The translations under genes were made by a program, and so were the position numbers. This document shows, one piece after another, positions 14,746 through 21,910 of a stretch of DNA of 36,632 nucleotides. The notes below the pieces were generated by a model. It was not told where the DNA came from and made no database searches. It saw only the letters and a list, made by a program, of their open reading frames with translations. Every line of letters starts with the position of its first letter. Position 1 is the first letter of the stretch. Origin of the DNA: an uncultured Myxococcales bacterium (GTDB lineage: Bacteria > Myxococcota_A > Bradymonadia > UBA7976 > UBA1532); assembly GCA_903847385.1 (NCBI GenBank), contig CAINDO010000617.1, positions 1-36,632 on the forward strand, in the 5' to 3' direction.

Positions 14746-16929
14746 ATGACACCACCGCCCCCCGTCCCCCCGGACGACCTCCCCGCCCTGGAGCGCAGCC
14801 CGCTGCTCGAACACCTGTCGCCCGACGAGCGCCATCAGATCCTCACCCGGCTCGACCATCTGACGATCTCGCCGGGCACGGCCATCGTTCGAGAAGGCGA
14901 CGAGGCGGATCACATGTTCTTCGTGCTCGAGGGGCAGGCGCGCCTGCTGCGGGGCGCCCTGGACATCGGCGCCGTGCGGCCGGGCGACCACTTCGGCGAG
15001 CTCGGTCTGGTCGGCACGCGGCATCGGCTGGCCTCGGTCATCGCCGAGAGCCCGATGCGCCTCGCGCGGCTCTCGCTGCAGTCCTGGCGCAGCCTGGTGC
15101 GCGAGGAGCCGCACATGGCGGTGCACCTGCTCGAGGGCATGCTGGAGACGGCCGGCCAGCAGCTCACCCGGATGACGGACAGCGTGGGCCGCCTGCTGGG
15201 ACAGCGCCTGCTACCGCGCCGCGCCGAGATCGCCGTGGCCCTCGAAGGCGACCTGCAGCCCGTGCCCACGGGCACCACCCTGCGGCATCTGTTGCCGGGC
15301 AGCGTGGGCGGGAGCCGCGTGGTGGGCGGGCTGGTGGACTCGCGGCCCGTGTCGCTGGATACGCCGGTGGTCTCCCAGGTCAGCGTGGCGCCGCTCACCC
15401 TGGCCGACTCCGAGGGGCGCGAGATCCTGCGCCGCAGCGCCGGCCTGGTGTTGCTCGAGGCCATCGGCCGGGCCATCCCGGGCGCCCGCGCGCGCATGCT
15501 CGCCCCGCTGGAGACTCTGCAGCGCGTCGCCCTGGCGCTCCCGCCGGAGCTGGACGCCGAGGGGGCCGCCCGCGCGAAGGCCGGCATCGCCGAGATCTTC
15601 GGGCGCCTGATCGCCGAGCGTGAGCCCCTGCACGAAGAGATCTGGACGGTCGAGGAGGCCCGCGAGGAGCTGACCGTGCGCGGCTGGCCCGACGCCGCCG
15701 CCATGCTCTCGGTGTGGCGCGACACGGGCGTGTCGCTGGTCTCCTGCGGAGACACCTACGCGCTGCGCACGGGGCCCGTGGTGCCCGACGCCGGCTTCCT
15801 GGCCGGCACGCGCGTTCAGCCGGACCCCGTGGGCCTGCTCCTGGCCTTCGGCTCCTCGGTCACGCAGCACGTGCCGCGCACGCCCCAGGACATCGCCCAC
15901 CCCGAGGCCGCCCTGGCGCGCGAGGCGGCCTTCCCCCGCTACGGCGGCGAGATGGTCGAGGTCCAGCGCGGGTGGCGCAAGGCGCTCGGCATCGAGGACG
16001 TCGGTCGTTACAACGCCGCCTGCGTCTCCGGGCGCGTGGCCGAGCTCATCCGTGTCGCCGAGGGGTTCCACGAGAAGCGCCTGGGCGCCCTGGCCGACAA
16101 GATCGCCGCGCGCCGCAAGCACCTGCGGGTCATCTGCATCGCCGGGCCGTCGTCCTCGGGCAAGACCACGCTCATCAAGCGCCTGACCACGCAGCTCGTC
16201 ATCGACGGCCTGCGGCCCGTGGCGCTCTCGCTGGACGACTACTACGTCGACCGGGACGCCACGCCCAAGGACGAGCACGGGCAGTTCGACTTCGAGGCGC
16301 TCGAGGCCATCGACCTGCCGCAGCTCCAGCGCGACCTGCGGGCGCTGTTGCGCGGCGAGACGGTGCGCACGCCGCGCTTCGACTTCAAGGCCGGCCTGAG
16401 CCGCCCCGGCGCCGGCCCCGAGCTCTGCCTGGGGGACGACACGCTGCTCATGCTCGAGGGCATCCACGGCCTGAACCCCGCGCTCATCGGCGACGCCGTG
16501 AAACCCGAGCAGGCGTTCCGCGTGTTCATCCACCCCGCGGCCACCCTGCCGCTGGACCGCCTGTCGCCCGTGGATCCGACGGACGTGCGCCTGCTGCGCC
16601 GCATCGTGCGCGACCGCCATGGCCGCAACCTGTCCGCCGCCGAGAACATCCAGCGTTGGGCCTCGGTGCGGCGGGGCGAGCTCTTGCACATCTACCCGTT
16701 CCAGCACCACGCGGACGCCGTCTTCGACTCGGCGCTCATCTACGAGCCGTCGGTGCTGAAGGTCTACGCCGAGCGCTATCTGCTCGAAGTGCCGCGGGAC
16801 CACCCGGCGCAGCCCACCGCCCGGCGCCTGCGCCACCTGCTCGACCACTACGTGACGATCTACCCCGAGCACGTGCCCCCCACGAGCCTGCTGCGCGAGT
16901 TCATCGGCGGCAGCGGGTTCGAGTACTGA
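14746..16929 (+). CDS. Cyclic-nucleotide-binding domain / TGS-like / uridine kinase fusion
   Basis: This is a 727-residue cytoplasmic protein. Residues about 18-135 form a cyclic nucleotide-binding (CRP-type) domain with a phosphate cassette FGELGLVGTRHRLAS near residues 83-97. The middle section (about 150-440) resembles the TGS and ThrRS/AlaRS-like editing module found N-terminal to some bacterial uridine kinases: VGGLVDSRPVSLDTPV, then SEGREILRRSAGLVLLEAIG. The C-terminal kinase domain has a P-loop GPSSSGKTT (about 466-474), SLDDYYVDRD, and the ending SLLREFIGGSGFEY typical of this TGS-linked Udk subgroup. The expected reaction is NTP-dependent nucleoside phosphorylation, here apparently under cNMP control, which is an inference. 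The start has AAGAAGG upstream. Its stop faces that of the next gene with 13 nt between. Confidence 0.88.
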   Translation: MTPPPPVPPDDLPALERSPLLEHLSPDERHQILTRLDHLTISPGTAIVREGDEADHMFFVLEGQARLLRGALDIGAVRPGDHFGELGLVGTRHRLASVIAESPMRLARLSLQSWRSLVREEPHMAVHLLEGMLETAGQQLTRMTDSVGRLLGQRLLPRRAEIAVALEGDLQPVPTGTTLRHLLPGSVGGSRVVGGLVDSRPVSLDTPVVSQVSVAPLTLADSEGREILRRSAGLVLLEAIGRAIPGARARMLAPLETLQRVALALPPELDAEGAARAKAGIAEIFGRLIAEREPLHEEIWTVEEAREELTVRGWPDAAAMLSVWRDTGVSLVSCGDTYALRTGPVVPDAGFLAGTRVQPDPVGLLLAFGSSVTQHVPRTPQDIAHPEAALAREAAFPRYGGEMVEVQRGWRKALGIEDVGRYNAACVSGRVAELIRVAEGFHEKRLGALADKIAARRKHLRVICIAGPSSSGKTTLIKRLTTQLVIDGLRPVALSLDDYYVDRDATPKDEHGQFDFEALEAIDLPQLQRDLRALLRGETVRTPRFDFKAGLSRPGAGPELCLGDDTLLMLEGIHGLNPALIGDAVKPEQAFRVFIHPAATLPLDRLSPVDPTDVRLLRRIVRDRHGRNLSAAENIQRWASVRRGELLHIYPFQHHADAVFDSALIYEPSVLKVYAERYLLEVPRDHPAQPTARRLRHLLDHYVTIYPEHVPPTSLLREFIGGSGFEY

Positions 16930-16942
16930 CGCTCGGCCGGAC

Positions 16943-19381
16943 TCACGGACAGTCGTAGACGATCTCGTCGACCGCGCACGTCGGCCCCGGCGGACTTTCG
17001 CCGACCGAAGCACAGCTTCCGGTGTAGTCGAAGGCCAGACACCTGACCCTCGCCGACGGCCGCCCGAGGGCATCGAACCGCCAGGTCGTCGCGGTCCAGG
17101 ACTCGTCGAGGAACGGGTCCGACTCGTCCCGGAAGCGGCTGGCGGCTGCGGTCGACGCCCGGAGGCGGCCCGCGCCGTCCATCACGGCCTCGCGCCGCCA
17201 GTGCACGCGCAGCTCGTCGCCGGCCGCGAAGTCGGAGTCGTCGGCGGAGAAGGTCGCGCGCGCGCCGCACCGGGGGTCGCCTGGCGGCGATACGCGGCCC
17301 GCGTAGGGCAACAAGCCGGAGACCTCCGAGATGACCCCCCCGACGAGCGTCGCCACGACCTCGAAGTCCGGCAACGACCCGAAGTCCATGTGCCGCACCG
17401 TGACCGACTGCCCGTCCGGCGCCCAGGCGTATTCGAGCGTTCGACCGCCCGTTTCCCAGGACACGAGCCGGCCCGACGCGTCGTAGGTGAACGCGGTGCG
17501 ATCGAAATCCCCGTCGTCCACGGCCTCGAGCCGCCCCGCGGCGTCGTAGGCGAGCGTGACGCCCTCCCAGCCCGTCAGGCGATCCTCTTCCCAGACGAAG
17601 CTCCGGTGGGGCTCGCGGAGCAGGTGCCCCGCAGCGTCGTAGTGGAACGATGCGTCGCCCACCCGGCAAGGCCGCTCGTTCACGAACGCCGCGCACGGAT
17701 CCGGGTTGGGATCGGTGGCCCAGAGCGGCTCGGGCCACGGAATCAGGTCCATCGGGCAGGACAGCGGCGGACGCGGGGAGACGGCCGGCCCGGCCCAGCG
17801 GAAGTCGCAGCCGGCGGGCGCCTCGTCCGTCAGGCCGTCGCAATCGTCGTCGACCGCGTTGCACGTCTCGTCCCCCGGGCGCGCCGGGACGCAACGCCAG
17901 CCTTCGCCGTCCGCCTCGAACGCCCCTGCGCCGCAGCGTCCGAGCGCGTCCGCCATGCACGGCGCCTCGAGGTCGGGGACGAGCGCGGGGTCATCGAGCG
18001 TGATGAGCGTCGTGCCCGCGTCCTCGAACAGCGCGAGCGCCACGCCCCCCGGCCACGACACGAGCGAGACGCCGCGCAATGCGACATCGCTCAGCAGCCG
18101 ATCCGGCGTCACGCGGCGCCCGTTGGTGTCCAGGTGGAGCAAGCGTCCGTGACCGTCGCGCGGCGAGCCGGCATCGTAGACGAAGACGTCCCCTGCCGGC
18201 CCCAGGGCCGTCCCGAACCACGCGCTCGGGCCCACGCCGCCCGCAGGCAGCGGGATCTCGCGCGCGAACGGCGGCAGGGCCGGTCCCTCGCGCTCGAAGC
18301 CCAGGGCGTCCGAGAGACCGTGGAAGGCATAGTCGAACTGTGCGCCGGCGAGCCGTGTCTTCGGGACCGGCGGCTTCGGCGTTCGGGGGTCTCGCACCCA
18401 TGCGCGCGGCTCCAGAGAGGCCAGCGTCTGCGCGTCCAGGGGTTCGGACTCCAGGATGACCGAGCAACTTTCGAAGGCATCCCGGATGCCGATCTCCAGG
18501 CCCGTCGCCGTGAGCGACGGCCGGTGCGTGACGTTCCAGAAGTGTTCGGGATCGCTGGCGCCCATCGTGCGGCTGACCGTCTCCGCGCCCGGGCGAGCCA
18601 AGTGCAGGTGAATGAACGCGGCCGGGTCGTTCTCGTCCACGAGGTCGACCAGGATGCCATCGCAGACCGCGATGACCGCGTTGAACGCGGCCGCGTCCGT
18701 GGCGACGAGGCGGTCCGGTCCCCACCGGCCCGTCGCCGGATCGGCGACGGAGATGAAGTGATCGTCGCCCACGCGCCAATACACCGCCGGCCCGGCCTCC
18801 GTTTCGACGATGCGCGACGTGTCCCCCGCCCCGGCAGGCGTTGGATGGGTCGCGCGCCCGTGCCACGGCCCCAAGTCGCGAGCCGGCGCCGGGCACAGAG
18901 CGGGCACCGCGCGCGTATCGGGCGGGGCCGGAGCGGGCGCGAGCGCCGGCACCTCGGGGCACACGGCGGGCTCGGCCGGGGGCGGGGGCACCGGGGCGAC
19001 GACGGCGGCGTCCGGTGTCGCAACCGGCGCGGCGTCGGGCGTGGCGTCCGGTGTTTCAACCGGCGCGGCGTCCGGCGCGGCGTCCGGTGTTTCAACCGGC
19101 GCGGCGTCGGGCGTGGCGTCCGGTGTCGCCCAATCGGCCTCCGCGGCCACCGGCGCGGCGTCGGGTGTGGCGTCCGGGGTTGCAACCGGCGCGGCGTCCG
19201 GCGCGGCGTCCGGTGTGGCCACCCGCACGGCGTCGGGCGCGGCCACCGGCGCGGCGTCGAGGGCTTCGACGATCAGGTCGAGGGCGACCGGCGCGGCGTC
19301 CGCGGGGTCTCGCGCCACGTCCACGCCGCACCCGGCGGACAACATCACAGCGGCGAGCACCCAGGCGCGTCCGTCGGCCAT
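16943..19381 (-). CDS. YD-repeat lipoprotein with Pro-Asp-Ala spacer (paralog A)
   Basis: This is an 812-residue lipoprotein with signal peptide MADGRAWVLAAVMLSAGC (lipobox Cys18) and GGAGG 8 nt upstream of the start. Residues about 47-125 are a low-complexity Pro-Asp-Ala-rich spacer encoded by 36-nt tandem repeats. The middle third resembles a folded beta-rich domain (YWRVGDDHF, DRLVATDAAAFN). One MopE-type motif, CNAVDDDCDGLTDEAP, lies near residue 504. It is followed by RHS/YD-type repeats (FHYDAAGHLL, LAYDAAGRLEAV, FTYDASGRLVSW) near 580-660 and a Cys-containing tail. The gene at 24008-26155 is a clear paralog lacking the spacer. It is 72 nt downstream of the retron RT in the same direction, but the paralog has no retron, so the two are probably not functionally linked. 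Function is unknown. Confidence 0.86.
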   Translation of the reverse strand: MADGRAWVLAAVMLSAGCGVDVARDPADAAPVALDLIVEALDAAPVAAPDAVRVATPDAAPDAAPVATPDATPDAAPVAAEADWATPDATPDAAPVETPDAAPDAAPVETPDATPDAAPVATPDAAVVAPVPPPPAEPAVCPEVPALAPAPAPPDTRAVPALCPAPARDLGPWHGRATHPTPAGAGDTSRIVETEAGPAVYWRVGDDHFISVADPATGRWGPDRLVATDAAAFNAVIAVCDGILVDLVDENDPAAFIHLHLARPGAETVSRTMGASDPEHFWNVTHRPSLTATGLEIGIRDAFESCSVILESEPLDAQTLASLEPRAWVRDPRTPKPPVPKTRLAGAQFDYAFHGLSDALGFEREGPALPPFAREIPLPAGGVGPSAWFGTALGPAGDVFVYDAGSPRDGHGRLLHLDTNGRRVTPDRLLSDVALRGVSLVSWPGGVALALFEDAGTTLITLDDPALVPDLEAPCMADALGRCGAGAFEADGEGWRCVPARPGDETCNAVDDDCDGLTDEAPAGCDFRWAGPAVSPRPPLSCPMDLIPWPEPLWATDPNPDPCAAFVNERPCRVGDASFHYDAAGHLLREPHRSFVWEEDRLTGWEGVTLAYDAAGRLEAVDDGDFDRTAFTYDASGRLVSWETGGRTLEYAWAPDGQSVTVRHMDFGSLPDFEVVATLVGGVISEVSGLLPYAGRVSPPGDPRCGARATFSADDSDFAAGDELRVHWRREAVMDGAGRLRASTAAASRFRDESDPFLDESWTATTWRFDALGRPSARVRCLAFDYTGSCASVGESPPGPTCAVDEIVYDCP
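19008..19241 (-). repeat. 36-nt tandem repeats encoding a Pro-Asp-Ala spacer
   Basis: Six units start at 19008, 19044, 19080, 19116, 19170 and 19206 on the plus strand, each beginning gcgtccgg. All are 36 nt except the fourth, which carries an 18-nt insertion. Each unit encodes about twelve residues of the type PDAAPVETPDAT on the minus strand. Units 2 and 3 are nearly identical, which suggests recent duplication and likely length variation between strains. Confidence 0.85.
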
Positions 19382-19433
19382 CTCATGTCCCTCCCTGCAC
19401 CTGTGACCCCGACCGTGTCCGGGCGAGCCCAAC
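19382..19433 (-). promoter_or_regulatory. Leader shared with paralog B
   Basis: The 52 nt before the ATG at 19381, plus the ATG itself, align without gaps to the region upstream of the paralog at 26155, with about 40 of 55 positions identical. Shared blocks are GTTGGGCTCG, GGGGTCACAG and the Shine-Dalgarno GGGAGGG. The conservation suggests the duplication included the leader; a regulatory role is possible but not shown. A TTG start at 19432 would translate this region, but the signal peptide argues for 19381. Confidence 0.4.
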
Positions 19434-19453
19434 GAATTCCGAGGGTCGACGGG

Positions 19454-20809
19454 TCAGGCCCCCGGCGACGACCAGTCGATGCGTGCGAACGCGGCCCGGA
19501 GTTTCTCGCCCCGCCGCGGGTTGGTGGCGGCGACCCAGGCGATGCGGCCCAGCAGATGCGCCCGGAAGTCGGGGTGTGCGTCGCGGTTCTGCGCCTCGGC
19601 GCCATCCGTGCAGCACCGGTGCAGGATGGCCTTCAGCCGGTCGTACTCGGCGCGCGGCACGTTCGGATGCGCGTTCACGACGAGCCCGGTCACCCGCTGG
19701 GCGCGGCCGGCGCGCATGCGGAGCGTCTTGCGGGGGTTGGGCTCGAAGCCCTCGTCGCACACGATCTCGAAGACACGCGAGACCAGGCGGTCGCGGTCCC
19801 GGACCAGCGGCGCGTCTCCCGAGAACGTGAGGTCGTCCGCATAGCGGCTGTAGGTCGCGCCGAAGGTCTCCGCGAGGGCGGTCAGGCGCACGTCCAGCCG
19901 CCGCGCGACGAGGTTCGACAGCGCCGGACTGGTGGGCGCGCCCTGCGGCAGATGCGGCACGCGGAACCGCGCGCGGGACTCCGGCAGAACCGCCGGATCA
20001 CGCGTCCGATGCGTGCACAGACCGGCCAGCAACCGAGCGACGGCGCGGGGGTAACCGAGCCCGGCGAAGACGGCCTCGACGCGGGCCCGCGTGATGCTGG
20101 GGAAGAACTGCTTGAGATCGATCCGCACGACGATCTCCCGCCCCGCATGCCGCGCGGCGTGGTCGATCACGGACGCGCCGCTGTGAAACGCCGTCGCCGC
20201 GGCGTGCACGGGAACCGGATCCAGAATGGCCCGCAGGAGCTTGCGCTGGAGGGCGCGCAGGCGGCCCTTCGGCACCTCGAGGCAGCGGGGTCGGGCGCCA
20301 GCGCCGCGGCCGCGGATCAGCACGACCCGGTAGTGGCGGACGCCCTCGCGCTCGCCGGGTCGTTCGTTGCGTCCCTGCAGGTCCGCGAGCCAGTCGAGCT
20401 CGGTGCCCGACACACCCAGAAAGTCCGCCAGCGCCCCCGGCGTGTCCAGGGGCACGGCCGCCGTGGCCTGCGGGTGCATGGCGGTCGTGAAGACCGGGAT
20501 CCTGAGCAGGCGCACCGCGTCGGGTGTCGCGGCGTCCCAGGCTTCGGACCGGCCGAACGCGTCGGAGGCGTCGGGCGCTGCGAACAACCGCCGGAAGCCG
20601 CGGGACTCGAGCAGGGCCGCTTGGAGCGCGTCGAAGTCGTGCAGCGGCGCGACCGGGAAGCGCCTGTGGATCGCTCGGGCGAGCCGGCGCAGCGCGGCGT
20701 GCTCGGGCCCGGCGAGGGTCGTCTCGGCGCGGGCGGCCATCGCTGCGACCTTCCACGGCCCGGCGAGGAACGCGTGCGCGAGCGCCGTGGCGACGACTCG
20801 CCGTGTCAT
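19454..20809 (-). CDS. Retron reverse transcriptase
   Basis: This is a 451-residue RNA-directed DNA polymerase of the retron class. It should reverse-transcribe the msd part of the adjacent ncRNA into branched msDNA. Motifs: RT1-type 'PKGRLRALQRKLL' (180-192); region X as HAARH (217-221), a variant of the retron NAxxH; RT3 IDLKQFFPSI with catalytic D231; RT4 LPQGAPTSPALSN (287-299); RT5 YSRYADDLTFSG with the YADD box at 323-326; region Y VTGLVVN (373-379). Residues 1-115 are an extension before the usual retron RT start, as in myxobacterial RTs such as Mx162 and Sa163. The start ATG at 20809 is 6 nt after the a2 repeat and has no Shine-Dalgarno. No effector gene is evident next to it. The assignment is very secure; the retron subtype is not assigned. 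Confidence 0.96.
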   Translation of the reverse strand: MTRRVVATALAHAFLAGPWKVAAMAARAETTLAGPEHAALRRLARAIHRRFPVAPLHDFDALQAALLESRGFRRLFAAPDASDAFGRSEAWDAATPDAVRLLRIPVFTTAMHPQATAAVPLDTPGALADFLGVSGTELDWLADLQGRNERPGEREGVRHYRVVLIRGRGAGARPRCLEVPKGRLRALQRKLLRAILDPVPVHAAATAFHSGASVIDHAARHAGREIVVRIDLKQFFPSITRARVEAVFAGLGYPRAVARLLAGLCTHRTRDPAVLPESRARFRVPHLPQGAPTSPALSNLVARRLDVRLTALAETFGATYSRYADDLTFSGDAPLVRDRDRLVSRVFEIVCDEGFEPNPRKTLRMRAGRAQRVTGLVVNAHPNVPRAEYDRLKAILHRCCTDGAEAQNRDAHPDFRAHLLGRIAWVAATNPRRGEKLRAAFARIDWSSPGA

Positions 20810-20815
20810 GGGAGA

Positions 20816-20837
20816 GACATGTGCCGCGCCGGGTCAG
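20816..20837 (-). repeat. Retron a2 repeat (3' end of ncRNA)
   Basis: This is the 3' arm of the terminal inverted repeat, perfectly complementary to a1 apart from one bulged base in a1. It ends 6 nt before the RT start codon, so its pairing state could influence RT translation. Confidence 0.9.
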
Positions 20838-20910
20838 CGCAGCCGCACCGGCAGGCCGTCCCGCCCCCCGTGAGGGGTCGGCCGCGCGGCCTGCGGCGGA
20901 ATGTCGCACT
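20836..20910 (-). ncRNA. Retron msd hairpin (template for msDNA)
   Basis: On the minus strand, GCAGGCCG (20894-20887) pairs perfectly with CGGCCTGC (20858-20851). CCGC (20899-20896) pairs with GCGG (20846-20843). AGTGCG (20910-20905) pairs, with wobbles, with TGCGCT (20841-20836). The apex contains CCCC-TCAC-GGGG (20877-20866). Together these make one long imperfect hairpin, as expected for the msd region. The msDNA would be roughly 60-75 nt; exact ends are not determinable here. Confidence 0.7.
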
Positions 20911-20986
20911 GAACTCCATGCCCCGGGGGAACCCCGGAGAGATCTGCCCGGCGAACTTTCGAGAAAGCTCCACGCGAGAGACCGAC

Positions 20987-21009
20987 CTGACCCGGACGCG
21001 GCACATGTC
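20987..21009 (-). repeat. Retron a1 repeat (5' end of ncRNA)
   Basis: This is the 5' arm of the 22-bp terminal inverted repeat of the retron RNA (GACATGTGCCGCG, bulged T, CCGGGTCAG on the minus strand). It pairs with 20816-20837. a1/a2 pairing is required for reverse transcription in characterised retrons. Confidence 0.9.
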
Positions 21010-21059
21010 ACGCAGACTCGCAGACGCCCCGCCGCGCGTCGACGTTTTCCTGCGGCACG

Positions 21060-21473
21060 TCAGTCGACCGCGGTCGCGATGCGCTCGAGAATCCCGGGCC
21101 AGCCCGGCTTCATGCCCTCGTACGCGCGGCGGCTCATCGGCGAGTCGAGGTCGAAGCCCTCGTGAACGAGCGTGAGCCGCGTGCCCGTGCCCTCGGGCGC
21201 GAGCGTCCAGGTGATGATCGTGTTCAGCGTGGGCTCGGCGAAGCGGTAGCTGAACAAGCGCTCGTGCTCGACCGCGAGGACCTCGCACGGTTGCTTGCCC
21301 CACGGGCCCATGTCCATGTCGAAGCGGTGGCCCACCTGCGCCCGGATGTCGCCCGGCGCCCACCAGCGGGCGACGTACTCCGGTTCCGTGAGCGCGCGCC
21401 AGAGCCGGTCCGGCGACTGCGTGTACAGGCGTTCGAGGCGAATCACACCGATGTTTCCAGACTTCACGGTCAC
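21060..21473 (-). CDS. SRPBCC / AHSA1-type protein
   Basis: This is a 137-residue cytoplasmic protein of the START/SRPBCC superfamily, Activator-of-Hsp90-ATPase-homolog-1 type. Typical features are the N-terminal strand (VIRLERLYTQSPDRLWRALT), EPEYVARWWAPGD, the central beta sheet and the C-terminal helix (EGMKPGWPGILERIATAV). Family members form a hydrophobic cavity for small ligands; the ligand is unknown. It starts with GTG, overlapping the ArsR stop by four bases (GTGA), so it is translationally coupled to the regulator. ArsR-SRPBCC pairs are widespread. The retron ncRNA begins 50 nt downstream. Confidence 0.9.
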   Translation of the reverse strand: MTVKSGNIGVIRLERLYTQSPDRLWRALTEPEYVARWWAPGDIRAQVGHRFDMDMGPWGKQPCEVLAVEHERLFSYRFAEPTLNTIITWTLAPEGTGTRLTLVHEGFDLDSPMSRRAYEGMKPGWPGILERIATAVD

Positions 21474-21814
21474 TTGGCTTTCTCCCCGTCTTTGGAGTCT
21501 TCCGCGTCTTCGGCGTTCAGAACGGCTTCGAGGTCGTCGAGCCGTTCGTTCCAGTAGCGCTCGAAGGTCTCGAGCCAGGACCCGACCTCGCCGAGCGGCC
21601 GGGGATCCAGGTGGTAGTAGCGTTCGCGGCCGCGGCGTTCCTCACGCACCAGCGCGGCCCTGCGCAGGATCTGCAGGTGCTCCGAGACCGCCGGTCGCCC
21701 CAGCGCGAAATTGCTCGCCAGGTCCGTGACGTTACGCGGCCCCCGGCGGAGATGCCCGAGCAGATCCCGGCGGACCGGGTTCGCGAGCGCGGTGAAGACG
21801 TCGACGGCGGTCAT
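21470..21814 (-). CDS. ArsR-family winged-helix repressor
   Basis: This is a 114-residue dimeric winged-helix regulator. FTALANPVRRDLLGHLRRG opens the fold. The recognition helix is about residues 39-56 (GRPAVSEHLQILRRAALV), and the wing is EERRGRERYYHL. There are no Cys residues, so it lacks the ELCVCDL-type metal site and is probably not a thiol-based metal sensor. The C-terminal tail is acidic and Lys-rich. It is the first gene of an operon with the SRPBCC protein. The start at 21814 was chosen because a promoter places the transcription start there. It is likely autoregulated through the palindrome at 21827-21844. Confidence 0.92.
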   Translation of the reverse strand: MTAVDVFTALANPVRRDLLGHLRRGPRNVTDLASNFALGRPAVSEHLQILRRAALVREERRGRERYYHLDPRPLGEVGSWLETFERYWNERLDDLEAVLNAEDAEDSKDGEKAK

Positions 21815-21820
21815 GGGGGT

Positions 21821-21850
21821 TGAATACGTCGGGAGTTCCCGACGCGTCAA
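21821..21850 (-). promoter_or_regulatory. ArsR-operon promoter, sigma70 type, leaderless
   Basis: On the minus strand, TTGACG (21850-21845; 5 of 6 to consensus) and TATTCA (21826-21821; 4 of 6) are separated by 18 bp. The expected start, about 7 nt past the -10, is 21814, the A of the ArsR start codon. No Shine-Dalgarno is present, consistent with a leaderless mRNA. Confidence 0.65.
21827..21844. promoter_or_regulatory. Probable ArsR operator palindrome
   Basis: cgtcggg-agtt-cccgacg is a perfect 7-bp inverted repeat with a 4-bp centre. It occupies exactly the spacer between the -35 and -10 elements. Outer arms gttga (21819-21823) and tcaac (21847-21851) extend the symmetry. An ArsR dimer bound here would block RNA polymerase. 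The site is inferred from symmetry and position; binding is not shown. Confidence 0.6.
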
Positions 21851-21910
21851 CTTCGAGTGCGCGGGCGAGCCGAGTCTCTGGATTGAACTCGGCGCCGTGC
21901 CTGGAACCGC

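Larger units (their letters stand above)
20816..21009 (-). ncRNA. Retron ncRNA (msr-msd) with a1/a2 inverted repeats
   Basis: A 194-nt segment immediately upstream of the RT gene has canonical retron order: a1, msr, msd, a2, RT. The ends (a1 at 21009-20987, a2 at 20837-20816) are complementary over 22 bp with a single bulged U at 20996. Inside, read on the minus strand, an msr-like hairpin GAGCTTT-CTCG-AAAGTTC lies at 20970-20954. A second GC hairpin, CCGGGG-TTC-CCCCGG, lies near 20937-20923. An msd-like long hairpin follows at about 20910-20836. The branching guanosine should lie just after a1 (near 20986-20981) but cannot be fixed from the sequence. There is no recognisable dedicated promoter in the 50 nt before 21009. 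Confidence 0.88.

Noticed and set aside
16943..19381. RHS toxin reading of the YD-repeat lipoproteins
   Set aside because: Only a few YD units, no RHS core DPxGxxxx boundary motif and no variable C-terminal toxin; a lipobox anchors the protein.
17201..21175. Long plus-strand open frame across the lipoprotein and retron RT
   Set aside because: Arg/Gly/Ala-rich product without domains; it covers several clear minus-strand genes and the retron ncRNA.
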